DNA from: Stentor coeruleus
Lineage: Eukaryota > Ciliophora > Heterotrichea > Heterotrichida > Stentoridae
Direction: 5' to 3'
Assembly: GCA_001970955.1 (NCBI GenBank)
Contig: MPUH01000042.1
Location: forward strand, 62,001 to 126,000
DNA: 64,000 nucleotides
How positions within the stretch are numbered: the first letter of the stretch is position 1; each line of letters begins with the position of its first letter. Shown here piece by piece: positions 1 to 9,880 of this stretch. The position numbers were made by a program, and so were the translations under genes. The notes below the pieces were generated by a model. It had not been told where the DNA came from. It searched no databases and saw only the letters and a list, made by a program, of their open reading frames with translations.

Positions 1-702
1 AAAGAAAAGGCCATAAGAGAAAATGAGTATTTTGTAGAAAATGTAGAGATACAACTTCTCAGCACAGAGCCTAAAGTTGAGAAATCATCCAAAGAGAAAA
101 AGCATAAGAAAAAAGAAAAACCTTTAGAAAAAGTTGAAAAAGAACTCGAAGAAAGCCCAAAACTACCGATAAAAACTATAGAAAACCCAAAAAAACCTGA
201 AAAAACCTATACACCTCAACAAACTGAAGTTCCAAAATCTCAGCCATCTCTCCCACACCCTCAATCGCCTCCAAATCCTCCTCTTATATCAAAAAAGCAA
301 GACCCAATCCCCGATTCTCCAAAAAATCTTATCCAAAACAATAATAAAACCCCAGAAATCACTATAGAAAAACATAAAGAACCCATATCAGAACCTGAAT
401 CTAATATGAAAACCCAAGAAATTCCCCAACCATTACCAGATTATCTTAAATACGAACAACAAATAAGAGTTTCTGTTGATATAGACTCACATAAAGATCT
501 TGCTGATAGTTCAAGTTCAGATGAAGCTCCAGTTGAAGTTGATATTAGCGAAAGTATTGACTCATTCATGCCTATAACAAATCTAAAACAAAGTGTTCCA
601 AATGCTTCTTCTCAGGATGAAAAAATTGAATTAAAAGAAATACAGGCTGGATTACCTTCGTCTAGGGATTCTGCTTGTTGTGCATCATGTGGAGTGTTTT
701 AG
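1..702 (+). CDS. C-terminal part of a charged, Pro/Lys/Glu-rich protein (5' end outside window)
   Basis: The frame is open from base 1 to the TAG at 700-702, about 233 residues, so the true start lies before the window. The first 60 residues are very Lys/Glu-rich, then comes a Pro-rich stretch and an acidic Ser-rich stretch (DSSSSDEAPVEVD). The protein ends in a short Cys-rich tail, ACCASCGVF. The whole visible part looks disordered and no domain is recognised. The cysteine tail could be a lipidation or metal-binding site, but that is only a guess. The first internal ATG is at 406 and is not needed as a start, because coding composition continues upstream of it. Confidence 0.75.
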   Translation, partial: KEKAIRENEYFVENVEIQLLSTEPKVEKSSKEKKHKKKEKPLEKVEKELEESPKLPIKTIENPKKPEKTYTPQQTEVPKSQPSLPHPQSPPNPPLISKKQDPIPDSPKNLIQNNNKTPEITIEKHKEPISEPESNMKTQEIPQPLPDYLKYEQQIRVSVDIDSHKDLADSSSSDEAPVEVDISESIDSFMPITNLKQSVPNASSQDEKIELKEIQAGLPSSRDSACCASCGVF

Positions 703-828
703 GTATGCAAGTTTTCCTGGTAGATAAATAATCTAACTCTAACAGCTTTTTCTATCCTGATCTTAAAAATATAACAAAATTTGCAATCATAAAATATAAC
801 ATGTATTTATAATATCTTATCATTTTTC

Positions 829-1770
829 ATGCTTTTATGTGTTAGAAATGGTTTATCAAAGTTCTTTAATGGTATAATAATAAAAGAAATGAATAAGCGT
901 TGTTACATAGAACATGAAGACCTGCACACTTTGCAAAACGAAGAGTCTTTTGAAGAAAACTACGAAGATATGATCAACAGCTATTTGAGTCAAAGACATA
1001 TTTACTCAGCATCACTCCCATTACCATCAACAACAGACTCAGTAATTGAACAAATTCAGTTTGAAAACACTCAAAAGTTATTCCGTAAAGAATCATTAAA
1101 ATATCAACTGAAACAGCAACTTTTGCAACTAGTAAAGCCCCCTTCACCTCATAATCAAGAAATTGAAAGAAAACTTACTATAGATCTAACAGATGAAATA
1201 CCAGAAAACATGATTGAAATAGTTGAAGTTACATCAAGTGCTGAACAAAGCCCAACTGCATTAAAATCATTAGAAAACAAAATTGAAAATGCTAGTGCTG
1301 ATAATATGGACACAGATGAATTTACTGATTTAAGTATCGATATAAGCCAAGAAATTAAGTAAAATTTATATAGACCAAGTGATATAAAAATCATTCCCAC
1401 AATGAAAAACAAATTTTTCCCTGTTTCTGAAATTTTCAAAAGGAATAAGTCGAGGATGATTAAAATTGTATCTTGTAGTAAAGAGTTTAAAGGTGAGAAT
1501 AAGTCTTTGAGGAAAAAAGCATGTAAAATTATTGAAAACTGCCCAAATAAAAGCTATGTTATTGTTTTTAGCCCGATAAATAAAAAGAAGTTAGGGATTT
1601 TTACGATACATAATGAAAAAGCTGTGAAAATTCTTGGGGATGATTTGCCTGATTGTATCCCTCTCACAAAAATCAATAAGAAGTTTACGTTTGACTTTAA
1701 TGAAAGGATTTTTATTGAAAATAGTCAAATTGTTGATGGGTTTGATTTTAGTGAAGAACTGTTATCTTAA
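829..1770 (+). CDS. Two-exon protein with possible C-terminal CKK-like (microtubule minus-end) domain
   Basis: Exons are 829-1358 and 1374-1770. The 15-nt intron GTAAAATTTATATAG at 1359-1373 puts the second exon in frame and removes an in-frame TAA. From 829 the protein has about 308 residues. An ATG at 889 (MNKRCYIEHEDLHTL) is an equally good start and would give 288. The N-terminal half is acidic and Gln/Leu-rich with no domain seen. The last 120 residues (SRMIKIVSCSKEF, SYVIVFSPINKKKLGIF, AVKILGDD, NKKFTFDF) follow the pattern of the CKK domain of CAMSAP/Patronin proteins: a helix, then a strand of the type FIILFRD..FRALY, then YKL.G.GP and KQF. CKK domains are C-terminal and bind microtubule minus ends. 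The match is by eye and distant. Confidence 0.55.
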
Positions 1771-2058
1771 TAAATAAATTGAAGTTCATATTGGATAAAA
1801 GATATGGTTAGATTTTAATTGAATTGTATAGAATTTGTGATTTGGGAGGATTTTTGGGGTTAAAAGAATTATGTTGTTAGATGGGTTTTTGAGAGATAAT
1901 AGAAGTTTTATATAATTTTTTAGTATATCAATATTTTCTTAATCATAAAATTACAATCCCAAACCTAAACTATTTCTAAAAATTTCATCCTCATCTCCAT
2001 ATTTTCCCTAATAAAAATCATAAATTCATCTTATATCAAATACCTAAATCTATATAAC

Positions 2059-3054
2059 TTATAAAATCTCGTTAGTCCTAGGTATTTCCTCCACAATCGG
2101 ATGTTTCAATTCTAGCCTATAATGATCAAGCCCAACAATAAATTCTGTCGCATTTTTCGTCTCTTCACAGAAATCCGCATATTTAACCCTTTTAGCAACA
2201 GTAACAAGATCAAAAAAATAATATTGTCCCATAAAAGGATTTACAAACAACTTCTGTTTTTTAGTCCTTTCCATTGTATTATAATTGCCAAATTTTCCTA
2301 TAATTGCTGATTTTATATAATGTCCCACAATGCTTTGTTGAGGCATTTTACTTTCAACATAAGCTGAAGAATCATAATAAGCTCTAACTTCAGGCATGGA
2401 CATTGTAAGAGAAATACTTCCTAAAAATCCATTTTTTTGAGTAAGTTCGGCTATAGCTCTAAATGTTGAACAGTCTGATACACCATGATAACGATCAGCA
2501 CCTATACCTAAACATACTAGGAAACTTGGGATTTTTGTGGATTTTACAGCGAAAATACTTATTATATCCTCGAGTGGAGTGCCCAGTTCGTTTTCATCAC
2601 CGGCCATTAGGCTGTCACTGCCTCCATCAACAAGAATTATGCATTGAATATCGTGTATTTGGCATACTGATTGATAGGCTAAGGCAACTTTATCTACTCC
2701 TCTTCTTTTGAATGCATAAACTGGAACATCTTCTTCGAATTCATTCATAAACCACTCCGACAAGTATTTTTCAGGAAAATATGTGTCGTTTCTATTAAGA
2801 TTAGTTTGTGAAGTTATTTTCATGCATACCAAGCTTTGTGCAGGGTTTTTCTCCTTAGTAACAACAAAACCATTAGCATTTCCAAGCTCTGTAAAACTCA
2901 TGTTGCCTAGAAATACACTTTTCCCCATACTTTTAAGAGCAAAATACAAAGGAATACCTTGCATAAAATCATACCCTCCACCACAGCCACTGATTAAAAT
3001 CCTATCGAACTCTCTTATTCTTGACCAGAACTCAATATCCAAAGGAGCATTCAT
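2059..3054 (-). CDS. DUF1152 family protein
   Basis: A 331-residue single-exon protein. It has the glycine-rich start (ILISGCGGGYDFMQG, residues about 19-33) and the central acidic block (DGGSDSLMAGDENELGTPLE, about 142-161) that mark DUF1152, a family of unknown biochemical role found in bacteria, archaea and protists. CLGIGADRYHGVS (about 181-193) also fits. The family's glycine loops suggest nucleotide or sugar-phosphate binding, which is inference. It converges on the gene ending at 1770, and the region between them switches from G-rich to C-rich. Confidence 0.8.
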   Translation of the reverse strand: MNAPLDIEFWSRIREFDRILISGCGGGYDFMQGIPLYFALKSMGKSVFLGNMSFTELGNANGFVVTKEKNPAQSLVCMKITSQTNLNRNDTYFPEKYLSEWFMNEFEEDVPVYAFKRRGVDKVALAYQSVCQIHDIQCIILVDGGSDSLMAGDENELGTPLEDIISIFAVKSTKIPSFLVCLGIGADRYHGVSDCSTFRAIAELTQKNGFLGSISLTMSMPEVRAYYDSSAYVESKMPQQSIVGHYIKSAIIGKFGNYNTMERTKKQKLFVNPFMGQYYFFDLVTVAKRVKYADFCEETKNATEFIVGLDHYRLELKHPIVEEIPRTNEIL

Positions 3055-3374
3055 TATTATATAAACTTCATAAATATATCAAAAAAAACTTATTATAATA
3101 AGACTAGAATAGTAAAAGTCTAAGATGAAAAAATTACTAAAAACTTCTGAACCTAGAAAAAATCAATAAAACTTACCAACACAAAATACCCTCGAATTTT
3201 TAATTCCTTTCATCAACCTAAAAAAAATATTCCAAATAAAATTTCCAAGCAAAAATTGTAAAAAAAAAGGAAAATATCAATATTATATACAACTATATAC
3301 TAAAAGCTTATAACTTTAAGTTTATTCACAACTAATAGCATTTGTCTTATAAAAAAAATTTTCTAAGTTAATAG
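3055..3374. other. Intergenic, no gene seen
   Basis: AT-rich spacer between the start of the DUF1152 gene and the end of ISCA1, both on the minus strand. It has A-runs and no open frame, intron-like junction or RNA motif that I can support. Confidence 0.6.
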
Positions 3375-3740
3375 TTAGATATTAAAACTCTCTCCACATC
3401 CACATGTACTTTTTGCATTTGGGTTGTTGAATATGAACTCCTGTCTTGTTGGTGTGTTGATAAAATCCATTGTTGTTCCTATAACAAACATAATTGCCTT
3501 TGCATCAACTATTACTTTAATCCCATCGACTTCAACAAGTTCATCCATTTTACCTCGTTCTTTAACATAATCCATTGTATAACTAAGTCCATTACAGCCT
3601 CTTTTTTTTACACCTAGTCTTAAAACTTTACCTTCTTCACTATCTTTCGATGTTATTTCTCTAAGTCTTCGGCAAGCTTCTTGAGTTATGCTCATAACAT
3701 TTCGTGTTGCAAAAAGTCTGTGGATTACCAGCGAGTTCAT
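3375..3740 (-). CDS. ISCA1: Iron-sulfur cluster assembly protein ISCA1 (A-type carrier)
   Basis: 121 residues, the usual length of A-type Fe-S carriers. The three ligand cysteines are present: Cys49 in KKRGCNGLSY, and Cys113 and Cys115 in CGCGESF near the C-terminus. The N-terminus (MNSLVIHRLFATRNV) is basic and hydroxylated, like a short mitochondrial presequence. The family receives 2Fe-2S clusters and helps make 4Fe-4S clusters for mitochondrial apoproteins. IscA-type ISCA2 is the alternative, but the GCNGLSY signature and tail fit ISCA1 best. Confidence 0.93.
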   Translation of the reverse strand: MNSLVIHRLFATRNVMSITQEACRRLREITSKDSEEGKVLRLGVKKRGCNGLSYTMDYVKERGKMDELVEVDGIKVIVDAKAIMFVIGTTMDFINTPTRQEFIFNNPNAKSTCGCGESFNI

Positions 3741-4421
3741 AATATATTATAAGAATTTTTTTTGATTATAATATATATTCTTAGATTAACATAAGAATTT
3801 AGTAATTGTGAGAATGGGAATTTTAAATATAAAAATAATAAGATTAAGACAAATTTGGATAAATTAGATGCAGATTGCAATATTTTTGGATGAAAATGTT
3901 ATTAAGAGTTGGAAAATTTGATTAGAGCTGAAGTGGAATTAAGTTTGACTATGCTAATAATTAAATTAACAGAGTATAATAGTTTAATTGGTAGGTACTA
4001 ACAACTTTAAGTGTTGAAAATTTATAAATTTATGCTAAGCATTTTTTTTGTTGCAATCCTTTCCAAATGAAGCCCTGAACCCAGAATTTTATATAGTTAA
4101 ATATTATCTGCTTTATAATATAATTTAATCATTTAATACCTTCTCACTACCTGTGATCAGTTTTATAGCATAACACCTATCAAAAAAACTTCAAAAAAAT
4201 TTAAAGTAGCAATCAAACCTTAAATCCTACTAAATCATCATAAATTTTCCAAAGTTAAACCATATCAATAAACTTATACTCTTTAATTGTATAAAATACA
4301 ACTTTAGCATCAATATATCTTTACTTATCATCATAAAAAAAATTGTTCTTTTACTTGTACAAAAAAATTAAAGGCTGGTCATATTAAAATTTTATAGACT
4401 AAACTAATTACTCTAATCACA
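3741..4421. other. Intergenic, no gene seen
   Basis: About 680 bp of AT-rich DNA between ISCA1 and the small gene at 4422-4685. A slightly GC-richer patch at about 3990-4080 has no open frame or known RNA motif that I can name. Confidence 0.5.
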
Positions 4422-4685
4422 TTAGTTATGATTGAGTCTTTCATTTTCATGTAACTCAATCAAAAATTGGAGATAACCACAGGGATTACCAAGTTTCTCT
4501 TGATTTATAAAAGATCTTGCCGCATCTCTTATCTTATCATGATCCAATGATCCAGTCAGCACTAAGACCTTGGTTCTTGATTCAGATTTTTTCTTAAAAT
4601 TCCTTTGTTTGATTTACATTTCTAATGTACTCAGTTCTCTTAGAACATTATCTGGTAATACTTCTAAGACCCTGTGACTATCCAT
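4422..4685 (-). CDS. Small 82-residue protein, two exons
   Basis: Exons on the minus strand are 4618-4685 and 4422-4602, joined by the 15-nt intron GTAAATCAAACAAAG (4603-4617). Unspliced, the frame stops at once (GAA ATG TAA). Spliced, it is open for 82 codons to TAA. The protein starts MDSHRVLEVLPDNVLREL, continues through KVLVLTGSLDHDKIRDAA and ends LIELHENERLNHN. It is mostly helical and charged. I do not recognise it. Coding status rests on the exact frame restoration by an intron of the size used elsewhere in the window and on a protein-like composition in an AT-rich gap. Confidence 0.65.
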
Positions 4686-4977
4686 TTATTAATTGCGAAT
4701 AAAAACTAAAATTATCAAGTTACTTTATATAATTTTTAAGATTTTTAGATTATTATTTAGTTTATTTATTAATCCTAGATTTTTTCACTGAATTTTCTAA
4801 AGTTATTTAATATATCCAAATTGAAAAAATCCTTCATTAATACTTTGATCATATTTCATGATAATATTTTTTTGATATTTACATTTTTATCATACTTTTT
4901 TTCTTGCCTTTCTTATAAATAATCCAAACATTCTATTAAACCTAACCAATTCAAACTATAAATTAATTTAAGCTACT

Positions 4978-6300
4978 CTAATCTTCAGCAGCATTGAAAA
5001 TATCCATAAGACTATCATCTAAAATATCCTCATTTGGTATAGCATGTAAAATAAACGAAACATCTTTATCATGAACTTCCCTAAACTCCACCGGCTTCAT
5101 TTCTTTTTTCTTTTCAACCTTCAACCCTTCATAAAAATTAAACTGAGCATAATCAAAAGGATTAGAATTCGATCTCATATTCCTTTTATTCTTCTCTACT
5201 TCTTCTTTACACCCAAACTTATCTTGTTTCAACACCAAATTCTCATCTAAATTTTTTTCAAGATTTTTATTCCTTTCAATAGCTGCTTTTAAATGTTGCT
5301 GATCCTGTTTTAACAAGCATTTTAATCTTTTTGCGCTTTGTATTTCTTGAGTTATAGTCTGTAGTTTTATTTGATATTCTTCACATTTCCTGTTAAGTTT
5401 TTCTTGTTTCCTTTCAAGTTTTGATAGATTAGGTGCTCCACTTTTAGGACTTAACAGATTAGTAGGTGGTTCTTTATTTTTAAAAGGTTTGATACCGAGT
5501 TCTTCGATTATTTTTTTTAAGTTTTTCTCTTCAGTAACCCAAAAATCATCACAACTCACATCACGGTTTGGGAAATTAAGAATTCCTTCAATATTTATAT
5601 CTGGTTGAGGCTCTCTTAACATACTATTTCCTCGACGATATTCTGATATTAAATTATTACATTGGGTCATAAGATGTTGAATATCTCTATAGATTATCTC
5701 ATATTTCTTCTCAAGTTTGTTTAGAATCCCTACCATGACTTCCCCTTTTTTCTTAAGCAAATCTTTTTGATCTTGAACCGATAACTGTTTTTCTCTGTTT
5801 TTGTTATAAAGTTCAACATCTTTTTCTAGTATGGAATTACGAGATTGAAGATCTTTTATTATCCTTTCTTTATACTCAGACTCAGCAAGCAAAGTTGTGA
5901 TTTGTTTTTCATATTCTTTTATTAAAGCTTCTTCTTTTGCTTGGGAGTTTTGGACTAGTTGTTCATGATATGCAGCTTTGTTTTCTGATTCATTTCTTTC
6001 TATAGTGTTTTTTCGTAAACGTTCTTCAAGCATTCTTTTTTCAGCGATAAGACTATCAAAAAGCCGAGGGCTCATAAAAGATAAAGTATCAGATTCATCG
6101 CTTAAGCTTTGATCGTTTGGTCTACCAACTAAGATTTCTTGTAGCATTTGTTTGTAGAGGCTTAAAGAAGATTCTAGGTCTTCCATATAATTTTTTAGCT
6201 GTTCTGATTCTAGTTGGACAAAGTTTAGTTTTGTTGCTTTTCTGGCTGTTAGATGTTCTCCAGATGGCATGTTGTTAAGGGCATTGTGGAGATCGTACAT
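4978..6300 (-). CDS. Coiled-coil protein, 440 residues
   Basis: A single-exon protein that is nearly all coiled coil. Long heptad-like Leu/Glu/Lys stretches cover about residues 25-240 and 290-360. A short less-ordered segment (about 240-290, PDINIEGILNFPNRDVSCDD) lies between them, and the tail is acidic (DILDDSLMDIFNAAED). No motor, SMC or kinase motifs are present. Proteins of this kind in ciliates often belong to basal bodies or the cortex, which is inference from type only. Confidence 0.8.
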   Translation of the reverse strand: MYDLHNALNNMPSGEHLTARKATKLNFVQLESEQLKNYMEDLESSLSLYKQMLQEILVGRPNDQSLSDESDTLSFMSPRLFDSLIAEKRMLEERLRKNTIERNESENKAAYHEQLVQNSQAKEEALIKEYEKQITTLLAESEYKERIIKDLQSRNSILEKDVELYNKNREKQLSVQDQKDLLKKKGEVMVGILNKLEKKYEIIYRDIQHLMTQCNNLISEYRRGNSMLREPQPDINIEGILNFPNRDVSCDDFWVTEEKNLKKIIEELGIKPFKNKEPPTNLLSPKSGAPNLSKLERKQEKLNRKCEEYQIKLQTITQEIQSAKRLKCLLKQDQQHLKAAIERNKNLEKNLDENLVLKQDKFGCKEEVEKNKRNMRSNSNPFDYAQFNFYEGLKVEKKKEMKPVEFREVHDKDVSFILHAIPNEDILDDSLMDIFNAAED

Positions 6301-7085
6301 TATTAAACTATTAGAAATTTAAATTTAGTTTGTTATTATTTTTGAAAATATTAGGAGGATTGGATTGGGGGAGTTTGGAGAAGTTTGTTGAGGATAAGAG
6401 TTGAGGGGTGGGAAAAGAGTTTGAGAAGGATTGAGATGTTTTGGGTTTTTATGGGTTTATCGGTTTTATATGGTGGAAAAAGTGATTTTTTTGACTGAAG
6501 AGCAAAAAAAGTTGTACTTTTGAAGAGTTTGGACTTAGGCTAGAGTAAAGGTTTTTGTATTTATTTGAGAGAGTTAGAGATTATGGATATTAGGTTTTGA
6601 TTATATCCAACTTCATTTCTTTTTATTGATATAATTGTGGAATTACAAAAATATTGGAAGGAAGTAAAAATTATAGCTTAATCGAAATATAAACCAAATG
6701 TTTCATAATTATACATGTGGATACAAATAAAAACTTTAACAAACAAATTTAGATATCATTGCATTACAAAATATAAAAATACTTTTATTTTTTCAAGTAA
6801 ACCTCCAAGTAAAAACACAATATATATTAAACTAAAAAAACTAATAAATTTCTCCTACAACAACAATTAAAATGCAATCGATAAAACTCCCAAAATCTTT
6901 TTAAACCTAATAACAAAACAATTATCCCTAATTTTTTTTTTTACTTTCAAAGAATTTCTATTACTTCTAAACACCAATCACTATAATTCATAACAAAAAA
7001 AACTAAAAACCCTCATATATTAACAAACTATCTCCATCTCATATATAATCATAATCCTCATATCATCCAATCTTTAAAAAACAAT
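6301..7085. other. Intergenic, skewed 5' and 3' flanks
   Basis: About 785 bp between two minus-strand genes. 6340-6600 is G-rich on the plus strand (C-rich for the gene starting at 6300). 6800-7080 is C/A-rich (the 3' flank of the next gene). No coding or RNA feature is supported. Confidence 0.5.
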
Positions 7086-8147
7086 CTAAACTAAACTTAA
7101 TCCCAATAACGCTGCAAAAATAAACCCAGCTCCTGATGAAGTATCTAAAGCTTTAAAATACTCAGGGAAACTAATTTCTATCATGCAATCATCAGTTGTG
7201 ATAATCTGTGCATAATTATATGCCTTATACATTTTCCTAGTAAACTCCTTATACTTAGAACTACTCCAATGAGTTTTCATACACCCAGCTCCAAACCTTC
7301 CATATGTATTGCATTTTAGAATATCATCACTTTCAATCCAATCTCTAACCATTGAGTCATATTCATTATATACGCTATCCCCAGGGAAAAGACTGCAAAA
7401 CATTTCTGACCTATCATTAAAACCACAATTACAAGTTGTATTAAATATCATACCTGATGCACCTATTGGCTTAGAAAGGCAATAAGAATCTTTCAAACAT
7501 ATAACTGGAGTTGTTTTAGCTGATTCAGGAGCAGGATGACAAACACTTGTCCCAACATTAGCACAAAATCCTGACTTACACAAATAATTTATATCCCCTG
7601 ATTGACTACATCCTATCATAACTTCATAATCAGCAAGTGAAAAGTATTCTGTACAAACATTATTCTGAGGATTTGATGATGAAAATACTTGACATCCTGC
7701 ATCATTAACACAATGCGCATCTTCCATACATCCAATATACCCTTTTTTAAGCTGATTAACACATGTCATATTACCTGGATAACAATAAAGTCCAACATCG
7801 CAATCAAGATGAGATAAGCAATTAGAGTATATTGGCTTACCTTTACAAATTTTATTTACGCAAGTGTTTGTACTAACACAATCCTGATCATATGAACAAC
7901 TTGCTCCAGCTACTTGTGTATTTGGAGTATAAGGAGATTGATATTGACATTCTGAAAAAGTTGAGGAAATGCTTACACAAGCATAATTATCTTTACATGG
8001 ACGGACATAATTGATATTGGTTGAATTGTCTAAGTATAAACATGTTGATTGATTAGGAAAACCCTTTATTTCGCATTGGTATGATGGACAAGTTGCAAAG
8101 ACTGTTCTAGATGCTAAGGCGATAAAGAGGATTTTTACTCCTAACAT
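7086..8147 (-). CDS. Secreted Cys-rich, probably GPI-anchored surface protein
   Basis: 353 residues. MLGVKILFIALASRTVFA is a good signal peptide ending near Ala18. The mature part has over 30 cysteines in spaced patterns such as CSYDQDCVSTNTCVNKIC and CLSHLDCDVGLYC, resembling Dickkopf/EGF-like disulfide modules common in ciliate surface proteins. The last 17 residues (SSGAGFIFAALLGLSLV) are a small-residue site followed by a hydrophobic end with no basic tail, the form of a GPI-anchor signal. Likely on the cell surface, with unknown ligand. Several NxS/T sites are present. Confidence 0.8.
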   Translation of the reverse strand: MLGVKILFIALASRTVFATCPSYQCEIKGFPNQSTCLYLDNSTNINYVRPCKDNYACVSISSTFSECQYQSPYTPNTQVAGASCSYDQDCVSTNTCVNKICKGKPIYSNCLSHLDCDVGLYCYPGNMTCVNQLKKGYIGCMEDAHCVNDAGCQVFSSSNPQNNVCTEYFSLADYEVMIGCSQSGDINYLCKSGFCANVGTSVCHPAPESAKTTPVICLKDSYCLSKPIGASGMIFNTTCNCGFNDRSEMFCSLFPGDSVYNEYDSMVRDWIESDDILKCNTYGRFGAGCMKTHWSSSKYKEFTRKMYKAYNYAQIITTDDCMIEISFPEYFKALDTSSGAGFIFAALLGLSLV

Positions 8148-8538
8148 TTTATTTCATCTATGACGCAATGAGGTTATTTAATGTGTAGAGATTATGTGTA
8201 TGAGTTATAAGAAATGGGGTTTTTATGGTTGAGGCTGGGGGTTAGGATTAGGGATTTAAAGTTGCCTTGGAGGATATTTAATAATTTACTAATACTTCTA
8301 AATTATTATATACTAATTTCCAAAACAAATTCTTAAGTTTATAAAACACCTATAATCACAATCTTATCTAAACCTTTATCTTATAAATAACAACATCACA
8401 CAATTTATCCAGCTTAAACCATTTCAAATATTCTAAAATCTTATTAGAAAACGCTATTTTCAAAAAAAAAAACTACTTCAAAAACTACACATTTAACCTA
8501 ATGCTTTTAAGCGTAAATATATATTATTAAATATACGC

Positions 8539-9282
8539 TCATTTGAAATTGTCTGTATTTTGAATATCACCAGGGTATTGCGGATAAGCATAATTGTAAC
8601 TATAATCTTGAGTAGGCATATACATAGGTACCTGATAGTTCTGAGCATACAAATATGGAGGATTCATTGTTGGGTACATCATATAAGGCATATTAGTATA
8701 CCCTGAATAATTGCTTTGATTCTGTTTGGGGGTAGCTTTTTTACATTCAACCCATTTCCCGTTTATATAATTTTTATCGTTGTTTTCAATAACTTTATCA
8801 GCTGTATCTTCATTAACAAATGTCACAAACCCAAAACCTCGTGGTCTGCATGTTTCTTTATCTAAAATCACGACACTATCTTCAACATCCCCAAACTGCT
8901 CGAAAAAAGACCTGAAATTTTCATTGGTCACATCAGGTGGCAGCCCACCTACAAACATTTTCTTTGTCTTAAAATAAGGAGCTGATGGAATTTGTGGAGC
9001 ATGACCTTGTTCACGTGGTACAGCTCGTTTACAGTCAACTTTTTTACCATCTAAGATTTGGGATTGTGATAAAATAGTGTCTATTATTTGAGGATCTTGC
9101 ATTGTTATGAAGCCAAAACATCTTGACCTACCTGATACTTTATCCACCATAAGAATACTGTCTTGTACTGATCCGTATTTTTCGAAATGACTCTTAAGTG
9201 TTTCTCTAGTGGTATGTGAGGCGAGACCTCCAATAAAGAGTTTTCTGCTATATAAGGCTTACCAAGAGAATGTGTCTTCCAT
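8539..9282 (-). CDS. Two-RRM RNA-binding protein (DAZAP1/Musashi/hnRNP A type)
   Basis: Exons are 9263-9282 and 8539-9247, with the 15-nt intron GTAAGCCTTATATAG at 9248-9262. Splicing gives MEDTFSCRKLFIGGL and completes the first RRM. Without it the RRM lacks its RNP2 strand. The protein has 242 residues. RRM1 has RNP2 KLFIGGL and RNP1 RCFGFITM; RRM2 has KMFVGGL and RGFGFVTF. The C-terminal 60 residues are Tyr/Pro/Gln/Asn-rich, as in hnRNP A/B and DAZAP1. The two tandem RRMs bind single-stranded RNA, so it probably acts in mRNA processing or translation control. Confidence 0.92.
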
Positions 9283-9302
9283 ATATTTATTTGTGTGGAC
9301 AT

Positions 9303-9880
9303 GCCGGATTATAAGTGAAATGGTTTATCGATAGAGTATTCAAAAATACAATTCTTTTTATAGAGATGCTAAGTCTTGTTTAGAAAAAAAATATAAGATT
9401 ATGTTTGGATAAATGCTTTTGTTGAGATTATGTCGATATTATACTTGAGGTTTGTTGTAATTTAGTATTAAGATGAGTTATTAGATGTTATATTTGCCAT
9501 GATTTATGGTTTATAGTAAATTAGCATGTTTATTTCTTTTATGAAGACTAAGAATATTGCTTTAACCTTTATTTTAATATGCTATATTGTGTATATTTTT
9601 TAATTTAGAAAGCATATAATACCCAACACCTGACCAAAAAAAAAAATCTAAATCTTGACTATAAACTCAAAATAATAATCTCAAAATACTTTTTTTAAAC
9701 ATCCGGATAAATATAAAACCTAATAAAAAAATTCACCAATTCCTATTACCTCATTATTATCCTAACAAAATACTTAACTTTTACTATAACACCTATATAA
9801 AAAAAGCCTAAACTAATACCATAATAAACTACTCATCCTACTTATCCATATCCCCATAAATCCAATTACTATTTCTATTA
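9303..9880. other. Intergenic, no gene seen
   Basis: 580 bp. G/T-rich on the plus strand to about 9600 (5' flank of the RRM gene), then C/A-rich (3' flank of CDC27). Nothing else supported. Confidence 0.5.

Noticed and set aside
6470-6530. Short frame MVEKVIFLTEEQKKLYF
   Set aside because: 17 codons only; a candidate 15-nt intron leads straight to another stop.
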